Shown one piece after another: positions 1 to 8,026 of a DNA stretch of 40,264 bases (its first letter is position 1; every line of letters begins with the position of its first letter). The DNA is taken from NCBI GenBank assembly GCA_945903635.1, contig CAMDOT010000027.1, positions 1 to 40,264 on the forward strand, in the 5' to 3' direction. The stretch is from Rhizobium sp. Q54 (GTDB lineage: Bacteria; Pseudomonadota; Alphaproteobacteria; Reyranellales; Reyranellaceae). The translations under genes were made by a program, and so were the position numbers. Under the pieces are notes generated by a model. That model had not been told where the DNA came from and made no database searches. It saw nothing but the letters and a program-made list of their open reading frames with translations.

Positions 1-789
1 AAGGTCGACTCCTTCCAGGGCGCCTTCGTCGCCTATTCCTACGCGCCGGCGAAGACGCCGCTGCAGGGTGTTCTCGACATGCCGTTCCTGCCGATCCCCG
101 ACCTGGTGGCACAGGCGAAGGTGTTGGACGCCTACCAGGCCTGGAAGCCCGTAGCCGACGAGCTGTCGCGCTGGAACGGCATGCACTTCATGACCGTGCT
201 GCTGCCGCAGTACGAGTTCATGGGAACCGGCAAGCCGCCGCGCAACCTCGAGGACTGGAAGGGCATGCGGGTGCGCGCGCTGGGCGGCCTGGGCGAAGCC
301 ATGAAGCTCCTGGGTGCTGTGCCGACCTCGGTGTCGGCACCGGAAGTCTACACCGCGCTGGAGCGCGGCACGTTCCAGGCTGCGTCCTTCCCCTTCGCCT
401 ACAGCTTCACCGCCTACAAGCTGCACGAAGTGTCGAAGTGGTACACCTTAGGCATGAATCTCGGCATCATCCATAACTCGGTGGTGCTCAGTCAGACGGC
501 GTGGAAGGCGCTGCCCGACGAGTACAAGAAGATCCTGGAAGACGCTCGGCCCGAGGCCTACCGGCTGCAGCGCGAGGCCTATGAGGAAGCCGACAAGAAG
601 GCTGCCCCGATGTTCGAGAAGCGCAAGCTCGAGGTCATCAAAGTCAGCCCCGAGATGCGCGACAAGTTGATCGCCACCGCGGGACGGCCGGTGTGGGACC
701 AATGGGTGGCTGACACGGAAAAGAAGGGCTTGCCCGGCAAGGAAGCCCTGGAGAAGGTGCTTTCTCTCACCAAGCAGACCACGAACTGA
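1..789 (+). CDS. TRAP transporter substrate-binding protein, DctP family (5' truncated)
   Basis: The frame is open from base 1, so the N-terminus and signal peptide lie outside the window; 262 residues remain. It resembles the periplasmic binding component of a tripartite ATP-independent periplasmic (TRAP) transporter, which captures an organic acid and hands it to DctQ/DctM. The visible stretch has the DctP-type signature GMRVRALGG, whose arginine normally contacts the substrate carboxylate, followed by LGAVPTSVSAPEVYTALERG, and a helical Lys/Glu-rich C-terminus. The next gene starts 15 bases after the stop and encodes a binding protein of a different family (TctC), so the two may be co-transcribed. 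No DctQ or DctM gene is visible; they could lie upstream. Family assignment is secure, substrate unknown. Confidence 0.88.
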   Translation, partial: KVDSFQGAFVAYSYAPAKTPLQGVLDMPFLPIPDLVAQAKVLDAYQAWKPVADELSRWNGMHFMTVLLPQYEFMGTGKPPRNLEDWKGMRVRALGGLGEAMKLLGAVPTSVSAPEVYTALERGTFQAASFPFAYSFTAYKLHEVSKWYTLGMNLGIIHNSVVLSQTAWKALPDEYKKILEDARPEAYRLQREAYEEADKKAAPMFEKRKLEVIKVSPEMRDKLIATAGRPVWDQWVADTEKKGLPGKEALEKVLSLTKQTTN

Positions 790-804
790 GAGTGGAGGCC
801 AGCC

Positions 805-1806
805 ATGATCCCGTCACAACAGACTCTGACAAGACGGCATGCCCTGGCGGGCCTTCTGCTGCTCGCGTCCCCGCTGCTTGCGCCCTCGGCGGCACGGGCG
901 GCCGACTGGCCGGAGCGCACGGTGCGCATGATCGTGCCGTTCGTGGCGGGCTCCGGCGCCGACACTGTCGGGCGCATCTTCGCCGAGGAACTCGCCAAGT
1001 CACTCGGCCAGCCGGTCGTGGTCGACAACAAGGGCGGCGCGGGCGGCCTTATCGGGACCGCGGAAGGCGCACGTGCCCCCGCCGACGGTTACACCCTGCT
1101 GCTGACCTCGCAGGGCACGACGGTCTTCAACATGGGCCTCTACAAGGCGCCGGGTTACGATCCGCTCAAGGACCTCGTCCCGGTTGCCGTCACGGGCTTC
1201 CTCCCCAACGTGCTGGTCATCGCTCCCACCAACCCGGCCACGACCGTCGCCGACTTGCTTGCACAGGCGCGCGCCAAGCCGGGTGAACTCACCTACGGTT
1301 CGAGCGGCGTCGGCAGCAGCCTCCACATATCGGGCGTCACCGTCGAGCAGCGCACCGGTGTGAAGCTGCAACACGTCCCCTACCGCGGTGCGCCCGCCGC
1401 GGTCCTCGCGGTGATCAACGGCGAGGTGACGATGGGCTTCTTCAACACGCCCACGGTGCTGGGCCAGATCAAGGCCGGCAAGCTCAAGGCGCTTGCCGTT
1501 ACCAGCAAGGATCGCGCGACCCAGCTGCCCGACCTGCCCACCATGATCGAGGCCGGCGTGGCCGACTTCGTGGTGGCCGGTTGGCTGGGCTTCGCAGTGC
1601 CGGCGAACACGCCGCCCGCAATCGTCACGCGCTTCAATGCCGAGATCAACCGCATCGGCCAAATCCCCGAGGTGAAGGCGAAGCTCCTGATCCAGGGGTT
1701 CGAGGTGCTGCCGCCGACCTCGCCTGAAGCCGCCCGCAAACTGATCGTCGACGACCAGGCGATGTGGCTGCCCATCATCAAGCAATCCGGCGCCCAGGCC
1801 GAATAG
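805..1806 (+). CDS. TctC/Bug family tripartite tricarboxylate transporter substrate-binding protein
   Basis: 333 residues, normal for the family. The N-terminus has a Tat-like signal (LTRRHALAGLLLLA, cleavage near AARA-ADW), so it is predicted periplasmic. The mature part begins with the family hallmark VRMIVPFVAGSGADTVGR and continues with VVVDNKGGAGGLIGT and the ADGYTLL segment, the two loops that hold a carboxylated ligand in Bug proteins. The ATG is preceded by GTGGAGG, supporting the start. It follows the TRAP binding protein by 15 bases and converges on an SDR gene 29 bases away. No tctA or tctB is near, so the membrane partner must be encoded elsewhere. The ligand cannot be read from sequence; organic or aromatic acids are usual. 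Confidence 0.93.
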   Translation: MIPSQQTLTRRHALAGLLLLASPLLAPSAARAADWPERTVRMIVPFVAGSGADTVGRIFAEELAKSLGQPVVVDNKGGAGGLIGTAEGARAPADGYTLLLTSQGTTVFNMGLYKAPGYDPLKDLVPVAVTGFLPNVLVIAPTNPATTVADLLAQARAKPGELTYGSSGVGSSLHISGVTVEQRTGVKLQHVPYRGAPAAVLAVINGEVTMGFFNTPTVLGQIKAGKLKALAVTSKDRATQLPDLPTMIEAGVADFVVAGWLGFAVPANTPPAIVTRFNAEINRIGQIPEVKAKLLIQGFEVLPPTSPEAARKLIVDDQAMWLPIIKQSGAQAE

Positions 1807-1835
1807 GCCGCGGCGGATTCAGAGATTCGACGACT

Positions 1836-2684
1836 TCAGTAGCTCGGTTTGGTCGAGAATGGCGTCAGTTGCAGCTCGTGCGTCCAGACCGAGCGGTCCT
1901 GAGTGTGCAGGTAGTAGAACGCCTCGGCGATCTTCACCGGATTCATTATCTGCTCGGGATTCTGCCGGGCTTTCGGCAGGGCGTGCGTTCCGGGCGAGTC
2001 GATCAGGCCGTCGATCACCACGTTGGCAACATGCACGCCATGCTCGGAATATTCCTCGGTGAGCACCTGTGCGAGCGTGCGCATCATGACCCGGGGATAG
2101 TAGAGCGACTGGCCCGTCATGCGCTTGCGCCCACGCAGCGAGCTCGAATTGTTGGAAAAGAAGAACGACCCTTCCCCGCGCTTGCGCATGGCCGGCAGGA
2201 CCTCCTTGGCGACCAGGAACGGACCGCGGCTGGCGATATGCTGGGCGGTATCGAACATTTCTATCGGGATATGCTCGAGCAGCTCCTTCTCTGGCGGCAA
2301 GTCGCGGCCTTCGAGATAACCCGCGTTGTAGACGAGAACATGCGGATCGCCGGCCTCGCTGCGAATCGTGGCGAAGGCTGCGGCGACGGACTCCTGCCGG
2401 GAGAGATCGAGTTCGACGATCATGCAATCGCCACCCTGCTCCCGGATCGCCGCCGCCAAGCCCGACGCATTGGCCTCGCTGCGCGTCGTCAACACGACGA
2501 AGAACCCCTCGGCCGCGAACTTCTGGGCGATGGCGCCGCCAATGCCCCAGCGGACGCCGACCGGCAGGTCGCTGTCATCCACGGCCTTGCCGTGGGCCAG
2601 TCTGGTGTTGCGACCATCGGACTGCCATTTCGACGTGGCGCCTACGACCACGGCGACGGGCTTGCCTTTGCTTTTCTTGGCCAT
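1836..2684 (-). CDS. Divergent short-chain dehydrogenase/reductase-like protein
   Basis: 282 residues with an SDR fold, last gene of a minus-strand operon. It has the NNAG-type element (YNAG, residues 119-122) and an SDR-like C-terminal half. Two features are odd. The glycine-rich nucleotide loop is split: GATS (15-18) is separated from WGIGGAIA (46-53) by about 27 residues containing LAHGKAVDDSDLPVG. The catalytic centre keeps Ser182 and a Tyr at the right distance (Y195, followed by Y196), but the lysine of YxxxK is replaced by V199 or M200. It may be a non-canonical reductase or a binding protein. GGGGAG sits upstream of the ATG; the TctC gene ends 23 bases upstream. Family is sure, activity is not. 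Confidence 0.85.
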   Translation of the reverse strand: MAKKSKGKPVAVVVGATSKWQSDGRNTRLAHGKAVDDSDLPVGVRWGIGGAIAQKFAAEGFFVVLTTRSEANASGLAAAIREQGGDCMIVELDLSRQESVAAAFATIRSEAGDPHVLVYNAGYLEGRDLPPEKELLEHIPIEMFDTAQHIASRGPFLVAKEVLPAMRKRGEGSFFFSNNSSSLRGRKRMTGQSLYYPRVMMRTLAQVLTEEYSEHGVHVANVVIDGLIDSPGTHALPKARQNPEQIMNPVKIAEAFYYLHTQDRSVWTHELQLTPFSTKPSY

Positions 2685-2707
2685 CCTTTATCTCCCCACT
2701 CGTTTGA

Positions 2708-3694
2708 CTAGTTGCCCGGCTTGGTGCCGGTGGCCTTCACCACCTCGGCCCAGGTCGCCATATCCTTGGCGATGAAGGCTGCGAACTGGGCGGGCGTCAG
2801 GGGGTCGGCGAGGGTTGCGCGCTCCTCGAACTGGCGCAGCACCGCGGGATCGCGCATCAGCGCCACGAGATCGGCATTCACCTTGTTCACGATCTCGTCC
2901 GGCGTCTTCGCGGGGGCCACCAGCCCGGACCAGCCAGCCGAATCGTAGCCCGGCACGGTCTCGCCGATCGACGGCACCTTGTCGAGCGGCGCCGGCACGC
3001 GCTTGGCCGTCGTCACGCCCAGCGCCTTTATGCGGCCGTCGCGGATGGCGCTCAGCGACGAGGCGGTACTGTCCATCATCAGCTTGACGTGGCCACCCAA
3101 CAGGTCCGCCATCGCCGGGCCCGAGCCCTTGTAGGGGATGTGGACGATGTCGAGCTTCGCCATGAGCTTGAACAGCTCCATGCTGAGATGCTGCGCCGTG
3201 CCGGGGCCGGCCGAGGCGTAGGAATGCTTGCCCGGCTCCTTACGCGCGAGCTCGATCAGCTCGGCCACCGTGCTGGCGGGGAAGCTGGGATGGGCCACGA
3301 TCACCAGCGGCCCGCGGATGATGTTGGTGATCGGCTTGAAGTCGACCAGCGGCCTGTAGGGCAGGTCGGGGTAGAGGCTGGGATTGACGCCGAAGGTGCC
3401 GCTGGTGGCGATCAGCAGCGTATAGCCGTCGGGCGTTGCGGCCCTGCCGGCTTCGACGCCCGGAATGCCACCGCCGCCGCCCTTGTTGTCGACGATGACC
3501 TGCTGTTTCCAGAGGTCGGTCAGCCGCTCCGCCATCAGCCGCGCGAAGATATCCGCCGCCTGTCCGGGCGGAAACGGCACGATGATGCGCACGGTCTTCG
3601 AGGGATACGGCGCTTGTGCGGCCGCGCCGGTAGCGATCAGCGGTGCGGCCACACCGAGTGCAACGGCGCCGCGGCGTGTGATGAGCTTCGACAT
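2708..3694 (-). CDS. TctC/Bug family substrate-binding protein
   Basis: 328 residues with a short Tat-type signal (ITRRGAVALGVAAPLIA, cleavage near AAAQA), so predicted periplasmic. The mature start TVRIIVPFPPGQAADIFAR and the loop VIVDNKGGGGGIPGVEAGR, followed by DGYTLLIATSGTFGVNPSLY, are family hallmarks. The Shine-Dalgarno-like AAGGGA lies in the last codons of the upstream GST gene, whose stop is only two bases from this ATG, so the two are probably translationally coupled. Placement between a glutathione transferase and an SDR inside a catabolic-looking operon suggests that its ligand is the operon's substrate. No TctA/B genes are nearby. The ligand is not predictable. Confidence 0.93.
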   Translation of the reverse strand: MSKLITRRGAVALGVAAPLIATGAAAQAPYPSKTVRIIVPFPPGQAADIFARLMAERLTDLWKQQVIVDNKGGGGGIPGVEAGRAATPDGYTLLIATSGTFGVNPSLYPDLPYRPLVDFKPITNIIRGPLVIVAHPSFPASTVAELIELARKEPGKHSYASAGPGTAQHLSMELFKLMAKLDIVHIPYKGSGPAMADLLGGHVKLMMDSTASSLSAIRDGRIKALGVTTAKRVPAPLDKVPSIGETVPGYDSAGWSGLVAPAKTPDEIVNKVNADLVALMRDPAVLRQFEERATLADPLTPAQFAAFIAKDMATWAEVVKATGTKPGN

Positions 3695-3696
3695 TG

Positions 3697-4572
3697 CTAT
3701 CCCTTGGCCTCCATCTTGTCCTGCGTCTTCAGGTCGAAGTCGCTGGCGTCGTGGCGTTCATGCAGCTGGGCCTTGGGATCGCCTTGCAGGCGGTTGACGA
3801 TGCGCCCGCGCTTGACGGCCGGACGGGCACCGATGAGGTCGGCCCAGCGCTGGACGTTCTTGTAGTCCTGCACCGACAGGAACTCGCCCGACCCATACAG
3901 CAATCCCTTGGCCAGCCCGCCGTACCACGGCCACACCGCGATATCGGCGATGGTGTAGTCGTCGCCGGCAAGATACGTGCTCTCGCCGAGCCGCCGGTCG
4001 AGGACGTCGAGCTGGCGCTTGGTTTCCATGGCGAACCGGTCGATGGCGTACTCGATCTTCGACGGCGCATAGGCATAGAAGTGACCGAAGCCGCCGCCGA
4101 GATAGGGCGCACTGCCCATCTGCCAGAACAGCCACGACAAACACTCTGCCCGTCCCGCGACGTCCTTCGGCAGGAGCGCGCCGAATTTTTCGGCGAGGTA
4201 GAGCAGCATGGCGCCCGACTCGAAGATGCGGATGGGCTTGGGGCCGCTACGGTCCAGTAGGGCCGGGATCTTGGAATTGGGATTCACCGCCACGAAGCCG
4301 CTGCCGAACTGCTCGCCTTCGCCGATGCGGATCAGCCAGGCATCGTACTCCGCGCCCTTGTGGCCGAGCGCCAGCAGTTCCTCGAACATGATGGTGATCT
4401 TCTGGCCGTTGGGCGTTCCCAGCGCATAGAGCTGGAACGGATGACGACCCACCGGCAATTCCTTTTCCTGCGTGGAGCCCGCGATCGGACGGTTGATGTT
4501 GGCAAAGCGTCCCTCGGTTGTCTTGATCCAGGTCCAGACCTTGGGCGGGGTGTAATCGGATGCGCTGCTCAT
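3697..4572 (-). CDS. yghU: YghU-type glutathione S-transferase / disulfide-bond oxidoreductase
   Basis: 291 residues, matching Escherichia coli YghU closely over its whole length: the N-terminal KVWTWIKTTEGRFANINRP extension, ELPVGRHPFQLYALGTPNG, the YDAWLIRIGEGEQFGSGF block and the C-terminal RGRIVNRL...LHERHDASDF. YghU is a cytosolic Nu-class GST-like enzyme that binds two glutathiones and reduces disulfides or organic hydroperoxides; Thr53 and Asn55 of TPNG correspond to its glutathione-site residues. GAGAGGA stands eight bases before the ATG. It sits between an amidohydrolase and a TctC gene in one operon, where it could serve thiol-dependent handling of the substrate, or simply redox protection. 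Recognition is confident; its role in this operon is inference. Confidence 0.93.
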   Translation of the reverse strand: MSSASDYTPPKVWTWIKTTEGRFANINRPIAGSTQEKELPVGRHPFQLYALGTPNGQKITIMFEELLALGHKGAEYDAWLIRIGEGEQFGSGFVAVNPNSKIPALLDRSGPKPIRIFESGAMLLYLAEKFGALLPKDVAGRAECLSWLFWQMGSAPYLGGGFGHFYAYAPSKIEYAIDRFAMETKRQLDVLDRRLGESTYLAGDDYTIADIAVWPWYGGLAKGLLYGSGEFLSVQDYKNVQRWADLIGARPAVKRGRIVNRLQGDPKAQLHERHDASDFDLKTQDKMEAKG

Positions 4573-4605
4573 TGTTCAAATCCTCTCTTGGTGACGGCAG
4601 GTCGC

Positions 4606-5670
4606 TCAGAGGCCGAGGCGGTAGAACCTCGACGCGGTCCCGTGGAACAGATCGGCCTTCTCGTCGGCACTCGCCCCTTGCGCCAGTCGCTTACAAGCGT
4701 TCCAGAACACGCCATAGCCGTAGGAGCCCTTGTCGACGGGGAAATTGCTTTCGAACATCGCGCGGCTGGGCCCGAATGCCGCGATGCAGGTTTCTATGTA
4801 GGGTCGCCATGCCGCCGCAAGCTGCTCGGAGCTGGGTGGCAGCTCACCTTCGTGGACGTCGAACCCGAACATCTTCATGCCGAGGCCGCCCAGCTTGACG
4901 TGCACGTTGGGGCACGCCGCCAGCTCGGCGATACGCGCACTCCAGTCGGCGAAGACGGCGTCGCGTTTGCCCGTGTAGCGTCCGAGCCCGATCGGGCCGC
5001 CGACATGATTGAGGATGATCGGCGTTCCGGGAAAGGCGCGCGCCAGGTCGACCAGATCGCCGAGCTGCGGATGGTAGACCCAGGCGTCGAAACTGAGGCC
5101 GAGCGGCGCCAGTTGCGCAAAGCCCTCGCGCAGCCGCTTGTCGAGCAGCAGCCCTTCCGGCCGGACGGCCGTGGCGCCCCACTGGGCCTGGTCCGGATCG
5201 CTTGAAGCGATATAGCGAATGCCGCGGAACCGGCCGCCGCCTGCCACGATCATCGCCTCCAGCACCTTGGAAACTCGCGCCCCCACCATGAGGTCGGCGT
5301 GGCCGACGATGCCGGCGCAGACGCGGGGTGGGCCGTAGCCGCCGCTGGCGCACATGGCCGCGACGCCATTGGCGAACTCGATCTCGCCGACCGGCCGCAT
5401 TTCCTCCGGGCCGTCGGCGCGATACATCGACAGCCATTCCAGATAGACGGTGGCCACGACATTGTGCCCGCTGGCGATATCCGCCAGCAGGTCGGGCAGC
5501 AGGTAGGTGCCGCTCTCGGGCCGGTCGATCAGGTGATGGTGTGGGTCGACGATCGGCAGGCCGGGTTCGAGGACCTCCTCGCGACGCCGGTCGAGCCAGT
5601 CCTTGCGTACGACCAGATGCGAACTGATCGATGTCGCGCCGGGCGCGCTCGCAGATGTCGTCGGCTTCAT
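4606..5670 (-). CDS. Amidohydrolase-family metal-dependent hydrolase (TIM-barrel, amidohydrolase_2 type)
   Basis: 354 residues. After an N-terminal extension, the metal-binding DPHHHL motif (residues 42-47, HxH = H44/H46) opens a TIM barrel. Later barrel elements include IILNHVGGP and, near the C-terminus, MFESNFPVDKG, the usual last-strand signature of this group, which includes 2-pyrone-4,6-dicarboxylate lactonase-like and related lactone or decarboxylating hydrolases. The reaction is likely hydrolysis of a lactone or amide, or decarboxylation, in the cytosol. GAGGGAG precedes the ATG. It lies 29 bases downstream of the YbhB-like gene and 33 upstream of the yghU-like gene, consistent with one operon. 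Family confident, substrate unknown. Confidence 0.9.
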   Translation of the reverse strand: MKPTTSASAPGATSISSHLVVRKDWLDRRREEVLEPGLPIVDPHHHLIDRPESGTYLLPDLLADIASGHNVVATVYLEWLSMYRADGPEEMRPVGEIEFANGVAAMCASGGYGPPRVCAGIVGHADLMVGARVSKVLEAMIVAGGGRFRGIRYIASSDPDQAQWGATAVRPEGLLLDKRLREGFAQLAPLGLSFDAWVYHPQLGDLVDLARAFPGTPIILNHVGGPIGLGRYTGKRDAVFADWSARIAELAACPNVHVKLGGLGMKMFGFDVHEGELPPSSEQLAAAWRPYIETCIAAFGPSRAMFESNFPVDKGSYGYGVFWNACKRLAQGASADEKADLFHGTASRFYRLGL

Positions 5671-5699
5671 TATCTTCTCCCTCGCCGTTTCACCCGGCC

Positions 5700-6200
5700 C
5701 TAACGCTGGAACAGGCCCGTCAACGTCGCCTTGGCGACGGTATTGAAGTGGAGCTGGAAGCCGATGATCGCGGCCGAGGTGTCGGCGTTGACCTGCAACG
5801 CCTCCTGGCCCACTGCGAACAAGGTGAAGACATACCGGTGGGGACCGTGGCCCTCGGGCGGACAGGGTCCGCCATAGCCGGGGGCGCCGAAATCGGTGCG
5901 GGTCTGCAGCGCGCCCTTCGGCAACAAGCCCGCCTTGGGGTTCCCGGCATCGAGCGCGAGCTCCGTGGTGCCGGCCGGAATATTGACGACCACCCAGTGC
6001 CAGAAGCCGCTTCCCGTCGGCGCGTCGGGATCGAAGCAGCTGACGGCAAAGCTCTTGGTCCCCTCGGGCACGCCCGACCAGGCGAGATGCGGGGACTTGT
6101 TGCCGCCGCCGCAGCCGAAGCCGTAGTCCGCGGAAAGGATGTGGTCCATCTTGAGGGCCTCGCCCTCCTTGAAGCTGCTGCTGACGAGCGTAAGTGCCAT
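5700..6200 (-). CDS. YbhB/YbcL family Raf kinase inhibitor-like (PEBP) protein
   Basis: 166 residues beginning MALTLVSSSF. The start is chosen because GGAGGA lies directly upstream of this ATG and family proteins begin here; an in-frame extension to about 6359 exists but lacks such a site. PEBP-fold signatures are plain: SPHLAWSGVPEGTKSFAV, CFDPDAPTGSGFWHWVVVNI and the GYGGPCPPEGHGPHRYVF segment that forms the anion-binding pocket. The family's bacterial function is poorly known; it binds phosphate-like ligands and is often a passenger in catabolic operons. It is the first gene of the tight operon running to 1836 and follows the MFS exporter by 109 bases. Confidence 0.92.
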   Translation of the reverse strand: MALTLVSSSFKEGEALKMDHILSADYGFGCGGGNKSPHLAWSGVPEGTKSFAVSCFDPDAPTGSGFWHWVVVNIPAGTTELALDAGNPKAGLLPKGALQTRTDFGAPGYGGPCPPEGHGPHRYVFTLFAVGQEALQVNADTSAAIIGFQLHFNTVAKATLTGLFQR

Positions 6201-6309
6201 GGTTTCCTCCGGGATCGCTGCAATGGGCCGGGGCATAGAGTGGACTGTCCGCGCTGCGCCGCGCAACGGCCTCGGCCGCCCCGACGGGTCCGCGTTCCGC
6301 AACTTCACA

Positions 6310-7875
6310 TCACGGGTCCCGCTGTACCCGGCGCATGAAGCCGGCAAGCGGCATCGCAACGAGCGCGGCGAAGGCCATCAGGTAGAAAGCGTTCAGGTAG
6401 CCGATCATCGCGGCCTGCCGCAGGATCTCGTTCGACAGGATCTGCAGGCTGCCCGGGCTTTCCACACTCCACTGCGGCGGCAGGCCGCCCGACATCGACA
6501 GGCTCTTGTTGTAGGGCGTGATGAATTCCGTCATCCGCGAATAGTTGGACGCGGTCGAGCGGCTGACGACCAGCACGGCGATCGAAATGAACAGGCTGGA
6601 GCCGAAGTTGCGCATCAGGGTGAAGACGGCGGAACCCTCGGTGACCAGGCGGGGCGGCAGGGTCGAGAAGGCCATCACTGTCATCGGCGTAAAGGCGATC
6701 GACTGGCCGAGGCCCAGCAGGAAGTTGCCCCAGAACACGTCTGAATCGGTGAGGTTGATGTCGAACTCGGCCATCCAGAATCCCGCCCCTGCCTGAAGGG
6801 CCATGCCGCAGACGATGGCGAATCTCGGGGCGACGCGCGTGAGCTGGGCGATGAACAGGAAGGCCGTCCAGTTGCCGATGCCGCGCGCGGCGATCAGCAT
6901 GGCGATGGCATTGTCGGGATAGCCGCGCAGATCGTGGAACAGAGTCGGGAACAGCACGATGCTGACGAAATTCAGCATGCCCATGATGAAGGCGAGCAGG
7001 ATGCCGATGGAAAAATTGCGATCGAGCAGCAGGCGCGGATTGAGGAACGGTTCCGGCACCGTCAGGCAATGCACGACGAAGATCCAGAGCGCCAGCGCAC
7101 CCGTGAAGGCGAACAGGAGCATCTCCGTCGATTCGAACCAGTCCAGCCGGTGGCCGCGGTCGAGGATCAGCTGTGCCGCCGCCATCGCGACGGAGAGCGC
7201 GATGAAGCCGATCCAGTCGAATTTCACCGGCATCCGCGCCGTGTGGTCGCGCAGCGCGAACCAGATACAGACCAGCGCACAGATCCCGGGCGGGACGATC
7301 ATGAAGAACGCGGCGCGCCAGTCGTAGGCTTCCGTCACGATGCTGCCGAGGATCGGGCCGAGCACGGGGCCGAACACCGCGCCGATGCCCCACATGACGA
7401 GCGCGGTGGGCTGGAGATGCTTCGGGAAGGTCGCCAGCAGGATGGCCTGGCCGAGCGGCATGATGGGCGCGCCGAACGCCCCTTGTGCCACGCGGGCAAG
7501 GATCAGGCTCTCCAGGCTGTTCGCGATGCCGCACAGCAGCGAGGTGACGGTGAAGCCGAGCACCGTGAAGAACATCAGGTTGCGCCAGCCCAGCCGGCTC
7601 GCCAGCCAGCCCGTCATCGGCGTGGCGACGGCGGTCGCGACCAGGTTGAGGGTGATGACCCAGGAAATCTCCTCCTGCGTCGCCGACAGGTTGCCGCGCA
7701 TCTGCGGCAGCACCAGATTGGCCAGCGTTATGGTCATGCCGAACAGCATGTTGGCGAGCTGGACCATCAACAGGATGAGCCACTGCCGTCCACTGATGCT
7801 GAAGAGGCCGCCCTTCTCAGCGATGGCGTTCATTCCCCGGATGTCATTCTTACTTATTATCGTTCCGCCGATCAT
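6310..7875 (-). CDS. MFS transporter, DHA2/EmrB-type drug:H+ antiporter
   Basis: 521 residues with about 14 hydrophobic segments, typical of the EmrB/QacA branch. The first transmembrane pair is followed by LPQMRGNLSATQEEISWVIT and TPMTGWLASRLGWRN, matching EmrB motifs, and VFGPVLGPILGS resembles antiporter motif C. It probably exports a drug or aromatic compound across the inner membrane using the proton gradient. No EmrA-like membrane-fusion gene is adjacent. A downstream ATG at 7833 (MNAIAEKGG) is an alternative start and removes 14 residues; neither start has a well-spaced ribosome site. It is divergent from the TctC gene at 8027 and may lead the operon downstream of it. Confidence 0.9.
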   Translation of the reverse strand: MIGGTIISKNDIRGMNAIAEKGGLFSISGRQWLILLMVQLANMLFGMTITLANLVLPQMRGNLSATQEEISWVITLNLVATAVATPMTGWLASRLGWRNLMFFTVLGFTVTSLLCGIANSLESLILARVAQGAFGAPIMPLGQAILLATFPKHLQPTALVMWGIGAVFGPVLGPILGSIVTEAYDWRAAFFMIVPPGICALVCIWFALRDHTARMPVKFDWIGFIALSVAMAAAQLILDRGHRLDWFESTEMLLFAFTGALALWIFVVHCLTVPEPFLNPRLLLDRNFSIGILLAFIMGMLNFVSIVLFPTLFHDLRGYPDNAIAMLIAARGIGNWTAFLFIAQLTRVAPRFAIVCGMALQAGAGFWMAEFDINLTDSDVFWGNFLLGLGQSIAFTPMTVMAFSTLPPRLVTEGSAVFTLMRNFGSSLFISIAVLVVSRSTASNYSRMTEFITPYNKSLSMSGGLPPQWSVESPGSLQILSNEILRQAAMIGYLNAFYLMAFAALVAMPLAGFMRRVQRDP

Positions 7876-7936
7876 TCGGCAGGACGATATCGATTAACAG
7901 GGAAAATCACGCAGGGCAGGCCTGCATGCTGCGCTG

Positions 7937-7960
7937 CAGAAGTGACGCTCCAGAAGTGAC
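7937..7960. repeat. Tandem direct repeat CAGAAGTGAC x2 in a divergent promoter region
   Basis: CAGAAGTGAC occurs at 7937-7946 and again at 7951-7960, 14 bases apart, inside the roughly 150-base gap between the divergent MFS gene and the TctC gene. The spacing is not a whole helical turn, so it could be a regulator site or chance. No regulator gene is adjacent. Confidence 0.35.
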
Positions 7961-8026
7961 AAGGCACGAGCGCGCGAGATAGGCTCGTCTCGACCGGCAT
8001 TAAAAGCCGGCGATGGGAGGAACCCG

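Noticed and set aside
6934..7959. Long plus-strand open frame (341 codons) opposite the MFS exporter
   Set aside because: Its predicted product is Arg/Gln/His/Asp-rich with no domain, and the minus strand codes a clear 14-helix transporter; this is an antisense frame of GC-rich coding DNA.
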